Of a DNA stretch of 6,161 nt, positions 1-5,456 are shown one piece after another. The DNA comes from Chloroflexota bacterium. GTDB lineage: Bacteria > Chloroflexota > Anaerolineae > DTPP01. The position numbers and the translations under genes are program-made. The notes beneath the pieces are model-generated. The model was not told where the DNA came from and did no database searches. It saw nothing but the letters and a program-made list of their open reading frames with translations. The stretch is taken from assembly GCA_012514615.1 (NCBI GenBank), contig JAAYZY010000658.1, positions 1 through 6,161 on the forward strand. The letters are read 5' to 3'. Position 1 is the first letter of the stretch; each line of letters opens with the position of its first letter.

Positions 1-1
1 C

Positions 2-3000
2 CAGCCCGCGTACAAGCTGGACCCGGCGCTCCGCTCCGCCTCCGGTCTCCAGCTTCTGCAGGTGGAACTGTTCCCGCTGCTGCCGGGAGAGGTAGAGCCA
101 TTGCGCGCCCGCCTGGAGGCCCACGGCGTGCAGCCGGCTGGGCGCGACGAGGCCGACGACAGCGGCGAATGGGGGCGCTACCTGCGTTTGCAGGCCTCGG
201 CTGAGGCTCTGCCGTGGCTGCTGGCCCAGCCTGAGGTGCTCTGGGTGGAACCCTACCGCGCCCCGGTGCTGTTCAACGACGTGGCCCGCAGCGGCGAAGC
301 CCTGCAGGTTGATGCGGTGTGGGAAGGCCTGGGCCTCTACGGCAGCGGGCAGACCCTAGGCATCTGTGACACCGGGCTGGATGTGGGTAGCCTCTCCAAG
401 CTGAGCCTCGATTTCCAGGGGCGGGTGGTGGCCACCTATGCCCTGGGCCGAGCCGGCGACTGGAGCGACGACCATGGTCATGGCACCCACGTGGCCGGAT
501 CGGCGGTGGGCAGCGGCGTCCTCTCTGGGGCCGACCCGACCAAGCAGCGCTATGCCGGCAGCTTCGCCGGCGTGGCCCCGGAGGCCAACCTGGTGTTCCA
601 GTCAGCCCTCGACCGCTTTGGCGGGCTCACCGGCATCCCCGCGGACCTGGGCGAGCTCCTCGGGTCGGCCTATGGCCACGGCGCCAGGGTGCACGGCAAC
701 AGTTGGGGCGCTGATGCCAACGTCTACGACAGCATGGCCCGTCAGGTGGACGCTTTTGTCTGGGAGCAGCCGGAGATGCTGGTGGTGTTGGCCGCCGGCA
801 ACTCCGGCGCCGATGGCGACGGCGACGGCGCGGTGGACCTGGGCAGCCTGGGCACGCCGGCCACTGCCAAGAACGCCCTGACGGTGGGGGCATCGGAGAG
901 CCTCCGCCTCAGCGGGCTGCCCGGCTTCTCGGTGACCTACGGGGCGGCTTGGCCCAGCGATTTCCCGGTGCCGCCCCTGCGGGACGACCGCATGGCCGAC
1001 CAGCCGGCTGGGCTCACGGCGTTCTCGTCACGCGGCCCCACCGCGGATGGCCGCATCAAGCCGGACCTGGTGGCGCCGGGCAGCTGGATCCTCTCGGCCC
1101 GTTCCCACGATGAGAAGACGCTGCGGGCGAACTGCGCCAACTACTGGAGCTGCACCCCGGCCAACAGCCACTACGCCTTCAACGGCGGCACCAGCATGGC
1201 CGCGCCCCTGGCCGCTGGCTCGGCGCTGCTGGCGCGGCAGTGGCTGGTGGAGCGGCAGGGGGCGCCCAACCCCAGCGCGGCCCTGGTGAAGGTGCTGCTC
1301 ATTGGGGGCGCAAGGGACCTCTCGCCCGGCCAGTACGACGTCGCGCCGCCGGAGGTGCAGGGGCGGCCTGACTTCGGGCAGGGGTGGGGCCGACTGGACC
1401 TGGCGGCCTCCCTCATGCCTCAAGGCTCCACTGTGGCTTGGTGGGATGACCACAGCGATGGCCTGACCACCGGGCAGGCGGTGCGCTACCAGAGCGCCAG
1501 CGAGACCCCCCTCTGGGCGGGGGCTGCAGGCGGCGCGCTGCGGGTGACGCTGGTCTGGAGCGACGCGCCGGCCGTGTCGGCGGCCGCGGCTCACCTGGTC
1601 AACGACCTGGACTTGCAGGTCATCGGCCCTGATGGCGCGAGCTACTGGGGTAACGGCGGGTCCGGGCCCGACCGGCTGAATAACGTGGAAGCGGTACAGC
1701 TCGATGGCGTTCGCCCTGGGTCCTACCAGGTGGTGGTGCAGGCCCAGCGGGTGGCGGTAGGGCGGCAGCCCTACGCTCTGGTGGTGTCTGGCGCTCTGTC
1801 CAACGCCTCGCCCACCGTGCCCCCAAGCCCAACGCCCAGCCCCACCGACACGGCTTGGCTGCCTCCGTCGCCCACGGCCACGGCGTCTCCTACTGACACG
1901 GGGGCCCCTGCCCCCACCGGCACGCCCACCGCGCCGCCCAGCGCCACCCACACAGCCACTGACGCACCAAGCCCGCTGCCCAGCGCCACCCACACGGTCG
2001 CCGCCGCTCCCACCGCCACCCTCACAGCCTCTCCCTCACCCACGCCAGCGTGGGTCTGTCAAGAGCGCTTGGTCAACGGAGGCTTCGAGGAAGGGGGGCT
2101 GGCCTGGGTGCAAGACTCGGAATACGACCTGATCAGCCCCTACAACCCCCGTTCAGGCGACTACAGCGCCTACCTGGGCGGCTACTTCGAGGCAGACGAG
2201 CGCATGCGCCAGAGCGTGGTTCTGCCCAGCCAAGCGGGCGAGGTCTGGCTGGACTATTGGTGGAGCGGCGCCACCGACGTGACCAATGGGCAAGCGGTGG
2301 ACTTCTTGACGGTGGAGGTGCTGGACCTGGGCGGCGCGGTGCTGAGGCGCCTGGAGTCGCTCACCAACCGGGAGGCGGACCTGGAATGGCACCAGGCGCG
2401 CTTCCCTCTGGCTGGCCTTGCCGGGCGGCCGGTACAGGTCAGCTTCCACGTCGTCACGGGCCCCGACAGCTCGTCCAGCTTCTTCATCGACGATGTCAGC
2501 GTGCAGACGTGCGTCTGGGGCCCGGGCGCGACGCCCACCCCCACGCCTACGCTGCCGCTATCGCCCACGCCCACCCAGGCCCCGCCCAGCGAACGGGTGG
2601 TGGACGATCTGGATGCCGGCTTCCGCCGGGAGGGCCTGCGGGACGGTTGGCAGGAGGGCAGCGGCGGCGTTGCTGGGCGCTTCTGGTGGGTGGAGGCGCA
2701 GACCGGCCCCTTACAGCGTTGGGCCGAGTGGCGGCCAGACCTGGAGGCCTGCGGCCTGTACGCGGTGGAAGCCTCCGTGCCGCCTCTGGGGCAGGACACG
2801 GAGCATGCCCACTACGAGATCGCTCACGCCGCGGGGGTTGCCTCGGTGGCCGCCAACCAGGCGGCGGCCGCGGGCGAGTGGGTTCCCCTGGGTTGGTACG
2901 CCTTTGGCGGGGGTGGGGGCGACGAGTGGGTGCGCCTTTCCGACGTCACTGAGGACGCGGCGACCGGGCGGCGAGTGGCCTTCGACGCGGTGCGCTGGCG

Positions 3001-3118
3001 GCTGGAAGGGCCCTGCCCCACGGCGACGCCAACGGCTACCCTCACCGCTACGGCGCTGCCTACGGATTGGAGTCGTCGCGGCTTCCTGCCCCTGCTGATG
3101 CGTCGCGGGGCAGGGTGA
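2..3118 (+). CDS. Secreted multidomain subtilisin-like serine protease (S8, KP-43-like), 5' end missing
   Basis: This is an extracellular endopeptidase; the frame is open to the left edge, so signal peptide and true start lie outside. The GTG at 62 sits inside the propeptide and is probably not the start. Residues are numbered from the codon at base 2 (1038 codons seen). Propeptide-like region about 1-90. Catalytic domain about 95-470: Asp123 in CDTGLD, His160 in HGHGTHVAG, oxyanion Asn267 in AAGNSG, Ser398 in GGTSMAAP. NSWG (about 233) and FSSRGPTADGRIKPD (about 341-355) fit KP-43-type subtilases. A beta-sandwich domain follows (about 476-598; LRVTLVWSDAP, LVNDLDLQV, NNVE). Then Pro/Thr linker about 601-683, a CBM/MAM-like jelly roll about 685-838 (NGGFE, FIDDVSV), linker 841-862, a golvesin/Xly CBD-like domain about 866-1004, and a Pro/Thr tail ending RRGFLPLLMRR. 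Export, anchoring and polymer binding are inferred. The substrate is unknown. Confidence 0.95.
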   Translation, partial: QPAYKLDPALRSASGLQLLQVELFPLLPGEVEPLRARLEAHGVQPAGRDEADDSGEWGRYLRLQASAEALPWLLAQPEVLWVEPYRAPVLFNDVARSGEALQVDAVWEGLGLYGSGQTLGICDTGLDVGSLSKLSLDFQGRVVATYALGRAGDWSDDHGHGTHVAGSAVGSGVLSGADPTKQRYAGSFAGVAPEANLVFQSALDRFGGLTGIPADLGELLGSAYGHGARVHGNSWGADANVYDSMARQVDAFVWEQPEMLVVLAAGNSGADGDGDGAVDLGSLGTPATAKNALTVGASESLRLSGLPGFSVTYGAAWPSDFPVPPLRDDRMADQPAGLTAFSSRGPTADGRIKPDLVAPGSWILSARSHDEKTLRANCANYWSCTPANSHYAFNGGTSMAAPLAAGSALLARQWLVERQGAPNPSAALVKVLLIGGARDLSPGQYDVAPPEVQGRPDFGQGWGRLDLAASLMPQGSTVAWWDDHSDGLTTGQAVRYQSASETPLWAGAAGGALRVTLVWSDAPAVSAAAAHLVNDLDLQVIGPDGASYWGNGGSGPDRLNNVEAVQLDGVRPGSYQVVVQAQRVAVGRQPYALVVSGALSNASPTVPPSPTPSPTDTAWLPPSPTATASPTDTGAPAPTGTPTAPPSATHTATDAPSPLPSATHTVAAAPTATLTASPSPTPAWVCQERLVNGGFEEGGLAWVQDSEYDLISPYNPRSGDYSAYLGGYFEADERMRQSVVLPSQAGEVWLDYWWSGATDVTNGQAVDFLTVEVLDLGGAVLRRLESLTNREADLEWHQARFPLAGLAGRPVQVSFHVVTGPDSSSSFFIDDVSVQTCVWGPGATPTPTPTLPLSPTPTQAPPSERVVDDLDAGFRREGLRDGWQEGSGGVAGRFWWVEAQTGPLQRWAEWRPDLEACGLYAVEASVPPLGQDTEHAHYEIAHAAGVASVAANQAAAAGEWVPLGWYAFGGGGGDEWVRLSDVTEDAATGRRVAFDAVRWRLEGPCPTATPTATLTATALPTDWSRRGFLPLLMRRGAG
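812..838 (+). other. Calcium-binding-like DxDxDGxxD loop in the protease domain
   Basis: The codons read DGDGDGAVD. They place aspartates at residues 271, 273, 275 and 279 (numbered from the codon at base 2), four residues after the oxyanion Asn267. The spacing matches the DxDxDG calcium loop of EF-hand, dockerin and thrombospondin type 3 repeats. Subtilases are commonly stabilised by calcium, so a structural calcium site is the likely role. The match is to a short motif only. Confidence 0.55.
1802..2050 (+). other. Pro/Thr/Ser-rich interdomain linker of the protease
   Basis: About 83 codons, residues roughly 601-683 from the codon at base 2, are dominated by Pro, Thr, Ser and Ala with many PSPT and TATP-like steps. 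The DNA is correspondingly C-rich and simple. Such linkers separate catalytic and binding modules in secreted enzymes and are often glycosylated. A shorter linker of the same kind encodes residues 841-862 (about 2522-2587), and a third encodes 1006-1021 (about 3017-3064). Confidence 0.8.
1936..1995 (+). repeat. Direct repeat of 18 bases, 42-base period, in the linker
   Basis: The sequence gcccagcgccacccacac occurs at 1936-1953 and again at 1978-1995. The offset is exactly 42 bases, so the frame is kept and the protein shows two 14-residue units, both starting PSATHT. The second half of each unit has diverged. This looks like an in-frame tandem duplication that lengthened the linker, not a mobile or regulatory repeat. 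Confidence 0.8.
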
Positions 3119-3149
3119 CGCCCTGCACACCCCCTCGCGCCTCGCGGAG

Positions 3150-3196
3150 CTGCCTTCGCCAGGGCAGGACCTGCTGAGCCCCCGCGGTCCCTCAGC
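3150..3196 (+). terminator. Possible transcription end of the protease gene (two hairpins, no T-run)
   Basis: Two inverted repeats follow the TGA at 3116-3118. The first, 3150-3167, pairs CTGCC with GGCAG and extends inward by a G-U and an A-T pair around a four-base loop. The second pairs GCTGAG (3173-3178) with CTCAGC (3191-3196) around 12 bases. Neither is followed by a T-run, so a classical intrinsic terminator is not supported. They could block 3' exonuclease or help a Rho-dependent stop. Confidence 0.3.
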
Positions 3197-3284
3197 GCCT
3201 AGTGAAGGGCCCTACTCCTATGGAACCTACAGATCGACGCCAGGGCCGGCGCGACGCGCGAGGAGCTCTCCCCAGCGGCAGAAC

Positions 3285-3313
3285 TTGACTTCACCCTGGA
3301 GTTCGCGTATAGT
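3285..3313 (+). promoter_or_regulatory. Sigma-70-type promoter for the prfA operon
   Basis: A -35 box TTGACT (3285-3290, five of six matches to TTGACA) is followed after exactly 17 bases by a -10 box TATAGT (3308-3313, five of six matches to TATAAT). This is a striking near-consensus element in otherwise GC-rich DNA, on the strand and at the place expected for prfA. Transcription should begin around 3319-3322, giving a leader of about 145 bases before the prfA ATG. Confidence 0.75.
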
Positions 3314-3321
3314 GAAAGGCA

Positions 3322-3414
3322 ATGCCGCGCCCATGGCGCGTGGAATGGGGAGGACCCCTTGTTCGTCTTCTTGTAGCGGCCTTCTTCAGCACAGAATCCA
3401 TTGAGATGGGGTAG
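3322..3414 (+). CDS. Possible 30-codon leader ORF upstream of prfA
   Basis: An ATG at 3322 opens 30 codons ending in TAG (3412-3414); the peptide begins MPRPWRVEWGG and ends STESIEMG. The ATG is only eight bases past the -10 box, so a transcript starting there would be nearly leaderless and have no Shine-Dalgarno site. Initiation on leaderless mRNA is known in several bacterial phyla. The TAG falls in the loop of the GGGG/CCCC hairpin at 3408-3420. TAG is read only by RF1, the product of the next gene, while all three complete genes here end in TGA. A 30-codon frame can arise by chance in GC-rich DNA, so translation is uncertain. Confidence 0.2.
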   Translation: MPRPWRVEWGGPLVRLLVAAFFSTESIEMG

Positions 3415-3455
3415 CGCCCCGTGTGGATGACGGCTTCTGGGATGAGCCGAGAGAT

Positions 3456-3459
3456 GGAG
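3456..3459 (+). promoter_or_regulatory. Shine-Dalgarno site of prfA
   Basis: GGAG lies seven bases before the ATG at 3467 and sits in GGAGTGAG, which resembles the full GGAGGTGA. Position and strength settle the prfA start. GGA of this site is also part of the possible pairing with 3397-3402 in the leader. Confidence 0.75.
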
Positions 3460-3466
3460 TGAGACC

Positions 3467-4552
3467 ATGCTGAAGAGGCTAGAACTGCTGGAAAAGCGGT
3501 ACGAAGAACTGAATGGCTTGATGTCCGATCCGCAGGTGGCCACCGACCACGTGCGGATCAGCGCCTTGGCCAAGGAGCAGTCGGACCTGGAAGAGACGGT
3601 ACAGGCCTACCGGCGCTTCCTGGCGGTAGGGAATGAGATCGAAGACACGGAGGAGCTTCTGCGCAGCGGATTGGATGCGGAGATGCAGGAGCTGGCCAAC
3701 GACGAACTGACCGCGTTGCTGGCCCAGCGCGACGAGCTGGAGGACCGGCTGCGGCAGCTACTGCTGCCGAAAGACCCCAACGATGAGCGCAACGTCATCG
3801 TGGAGGTGCGGGCCGGCACCGGCGGCGATGAGGCTGGCCTTTTCGCTGCGGACCTCTACCGGATGTACACACGCTTCGCCGAACGCAACGGCTGGAAGTA
3901 CGAGGTGCTGAGCACCAACGAGACCGGCATCGGCGGGTTCAAGGAGATCATCTTCACTGTCAAGGGCAAGGGCGCCTACTCGCAGCTCAAGTTCGAAAGC
4001 GGGGTGCATCGGGTGCAGCGGGTGCCCCTAACCGAGGCCAGCGGGCGCATCCATACGTCGACCGCGACAGTGGCGGTGCTCCCCGAAGTGGACGACGTGG
4101 ATGTGCAGATCAGCCCTGAAGACCTGCGGATCGATGTCTTCCGCGCCCAGGGGCATGGTGGGCAGGGGGTCAACACCACAGACTCGGCTGTGCGCATCAC
4201 GCACTTGCCCACGGGTCTGGTGGTCTCGTGCCAAGACGAGCGCTCGCAGCTTCAGAACCGCATCCGCGCTCTCTCCATCCTGCGGGCGCGGCTGTACGAT
4301 GCCGAGTTGCGCCGGCAGCACGAAGCGGTTGAAGAGGCGCGGCGCTCCCAGGTGGGGTCGGGTGAGCGCAGTGAGAAGATTCGGACCTACAACTTCCCGC
4401 AGAACCGTGTCACCGACCACCGCAGCGGGTTGACCATGTACCAATTGGAGACTACCCTGGATGGCGACCTGCAGCCGTACATCGATGAGATGCATGCCAG
4501 CGAGCAGGCTCGCAAGCTGGAGCTGTTGAGCGAGACGGTGGCCGGTGGGTGA
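3467..4552 (+). CDS. prfA: Peptide chain release factor 1 (RF1)
   Basis: RF1 enters the ribosomal A site at UAA or UAG and triggers release of the finished protein. The 361-residue product matches the usual length of about 360. An N-terminal helical domain with coiled-coil character (about 1-100) precedes the core segment [20 protein letters not shown] (109-128). The stop-codon-reading tripeptide is Pro187-Leu188-Thr189 in VQRVPLTE, the P-x-T form of RF1; RF2 would have S-P-F. The catalytic GGQ is 231-233 in [15 protein letters not shown], and Gln233 should be methylated by PrmC, encoded next. The start is supported by a GGAG site seven bases upstream. It is the first gene of a compact operon driven by the promoter at 3285-3313. 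It ends in TGA, read by RF2, so its own termination does not depend on RF1. Nothing looks truncated or unusual. Confidence 0.98.
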   Translation: MLKRLELLEKRYEELNGLMSDPQVATDHVRISALAKEQSDLEETVQAYRRFLAVGNEIEDTEELLRSGLDAEMQELANDELTALLAQRDELEDRLRQLLLPKDPNDERNVIVEVRAGTGGDEAGLFAADLYRMYTRFAERNGWKYEVLSTNETGIGGFKEIIFTVKGKGAYSQLKFESGVHRVQRVPLTEASGRIHTSTATVAVLPEVDDVDVQISPEDLRIDVFRAQGHGGQGVNTTDSAVRITHLPTGLVVSCQDERSQLQNRIRALSILRARLYDAELRRQHEAVEEARRSQVGSGERSEKIRTYNFPQNRVTDHRSGLTMYQLETTLDGDLQPYIDEMHASEQARKLELLSETVAGG

Positions 4553-4559
4553 GCCCGTG
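4544..4559 (+). promoter_or_regulatory. prfA-prmC junction with two candidate prmC starts
   Basis: Two in-frame GTG codons could start prmC: 4545 (overlapping prfA by eight bases) and 4557 (four bases after the prfA stop). GGTGGG at 4544-4549 lies seven bases before the second GTG and resembles a weak ribosome binding site. The first has only GGTGG at 4537-4541, three bases away, which is too close. The second start is therefore slightly favoured by spacing. Either way, translation is probably coupled to prfA. Confidence 0.5.
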
Positions 4560-5456
4560 CGGCGGCCGCCGCTGCCCGACCTTAGGGCCGCTTCGGCTTG
4601 GGGGATGGCCTGCCTTCAGGACGCTGGTTGCGACAGCCCTTCACTCGATGCCCAGCTCCTGCTGGGGCATGTGCTGGGGTGGTCGCGGGCGCGCGTCCTG
4701 GCTCACCCGGAGGGGCCTCTGGCCCCGGCGCAGCGTTCGGCCTTCTGCCGCCTGGTGGAACGCCGCGCCGCTCGGGAGCCGCTGGCCTACCTGACGGGGC
4801 AACGCGCCTTCTGGGGCCTGGAGCTCCGCGTCAGGCCTGGTGTGTTGATCCCACGGCCCGAGACCGAGCTGTTGGTGGAGCGCGCCCTGGCCTGGGCGCT
4901 GGGGCGCGGCGGCCGGAAATGGAGCGGTACGCTGGTGGACGTGGGCACGGGCAGCGGGGCAGTGGCGGTGGCGCTGGCCAAGGAACTGCCCGCCTGTCGG
5001 GTGGTGGCCACCGACCTCTCCCCTGAGGCGCTGCGGGTGGCCCGGGGCAACACCGCGGCTCATGGCGTGGCAGAGCGGGTGGAGTGTCGGCAGGGCGACT
5101 TGTTGAGCTTCGTCCAAGGGCCGGTGGATGCCATCGTCTCCAACCCTCCGTACATCGCCGCCCCGGTCCTGGAGGCCCTGCCGCCGGAGATTTCCCGCTA
5201 CGAGCCGCGTGTGGCTCTGGATGGTGGGCCGGATGGCCTGACGGTCTACCGCCGGTTGATTCCCCAGGCGGCGATTCTGCTGCGGCCGGGCGGCGCGCTC
5301 TTCTTGGAGATCGGCCACGACCAGGCGGGCCCGATGATCGCCTTGCTGGGGGAGAGCTTCAGCGGCCGACCGGTGCACGGCTATCGGGATCTTGGGGGGC
5401 ATCTGCGGGTGCTGGCGGTAGAGCGCGCCGGCCAGGCCGTGGAGACCGACTCATGA
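4545..5456 (+). CDS. prmC: Release factor glutamine N5-methyltransferase (PrmC/HemK)
   Basis: PrmC transfers a methyl group from S-adenosylmethionine to the side-chain nitrogen of the GGQ glutamine in RF1 and RF2, which improves peptide release. The product is 303 residues from GTG 4545, or 299 from GTG 4557, against about 280 for the family. An N-terminal helical substrate-binding domain (about 14-90, with [12 protein letters not shown] and [14 protein letters not shown]) precedes a Rossmann methyltransferase domain. Key motifs are IPRPETE (102-108), the SAM-binding motif [16 protein letters not shown] (131-145), the acidic residue Asp157 in ATDLSP, and the catalytic NPPY at 200-203, which binds the glutamine amide. 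The [16 protein letters not shown] segment (217-232) is also typical. It lies directly after prfA, its substrate gene, a common arrangement. Its TGA overlaps the ATG of the next gene. Confidence 0.97.
   Translation: MGEPVRRPPLPDLRAASAWGMACLQDAGCDSPSLDAQLLLGHVLGWSRARVLAHPEGPLAPAQRSAFCRLVERRAAREPLAYLTGQRAFWGLELRVRPGVLIPRPETELLVERALAWALGRGGRKWSGTLVDVGTGSGAVAVALAKELPACRVVATDLSPEALRVARGNTAAHGVAERVECRQGDLLSFVQGPVDAIVSNPPYIAAPVLEALPPEISRYEPRVALDGGPDGLTVYRRLIPQAAILLRPGGALFLEIGHDQAGPMIALLGESFSGRPVHGYRDLGGHLRVLAVERAGQAVETDS
5441..5456 (+). promoter_or_regulatory. Ribosome binding site and ATGA overlap for the HAD gene
   Basis: GGAG at 5441-5444 lies eight bases before the ATG at 5453. That ATG shares ATGA with the prmC stop (TGA 5454-5456). 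The four-base overlap is a classic sign of translational coupling and fixes this start with good confidence. Confidence 0.75.

Larger units (their letters stand above)
3119..3466. other. Intergenic region between the protease gene and prfA
   Basis: This 348-base stretch holds no convincing conventional gene. From left to right it contains a cluster of GC-rich inverted repeats just after the protease stop (3150-3196), a perfect GCGCG-A-CGCGC inverted repeat at 3249-3259 of unknown meaning, a strong promoter at 3285-3313, and a structured prfA leader. The ribosomal protein L31 gene (rpmE), often found near prfA in other bacteria, is absent from the window. Confidence 0.8.
3320..3466 (+). promoter_or_regulatory. 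Structured 5' leader of the prfA mRNA
   Basis: Three simple hairpins plus one short stem can be drawn by eye. CGCGCC (3326-3331) pairs with GGCGCG (3335-3340). GGGG (3347-3350) pairs with CCCC (3355-3358), followed by a pyrimidine-rich run. GGGG (3408-3411) pairs with CCCC (3417-3420) around the loop TAGCG. CGGCT (3431-3435) pairs with AGCCG (3445-3449) just before the ribosome binding site. The two GGGG/CCCC pairs can also exchange partners, so alternative folds are possible. In addition TCCATT (3397-3402) can pair with GATGGA (3453-3458), covering part of the Shine-Dalgarno site. I recognise no known riboswitch or T-box consensus. Regulation through this leader is inferred. Confidence 0.35.

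Noticed and set aside
62..64. GTG at 62 as the real start of the protease
   Set aside because: The frame is open to the left edge, the translation before it (PAYKLDPALR and on) fits a subtilase propeptide, and a start here would leave no signal peptide.
1028..1993. A 321-codon open frame on the minus strand inside the protease gene
   Set aside because: It is antisense to a gene with clear catalytic motifs, its translation is a low-complexity Gly/Arg/Pro-rich product with no recognisable domain, and long antisense frames are expected in GC-rich coding DNA.
3150..3196. A strong intrinsic terminator after the protease gene
   Set aside because: The hairpins are real, but no T-run follows either, so only a weak terminator entry was kept.
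3220..3288. A 22-codon frame starting at ATG 3220
   Set aside because: There is no ribosome binding site at useful spacing, it runs into the -35 box, and the Arg-rich product looks like noise.
3199..3573. A 124-codon open frame on the minus strand across the intergenic region and the start of prfA
   Set aside because: It overlaps the prfA promoter, leader and first 100 bases, has low-complexity Ser-rich segments, and shows no family resemblance.
3467..4552. RF2 (prfB) as an alternative identity for the release factor
   Set aside because: The codon-reading tripeptide is Pro-Leu-Thr, the RF1 type, not Ser-Pro-Phe, and there is no internal UGA frameshift site.
4641..5402. A 253-codon open frame on the minus strand inside prmC
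   Set aside because: It is antisense to prmC, which carries all its family motifs; the composition is that of a GC-rich shadow.
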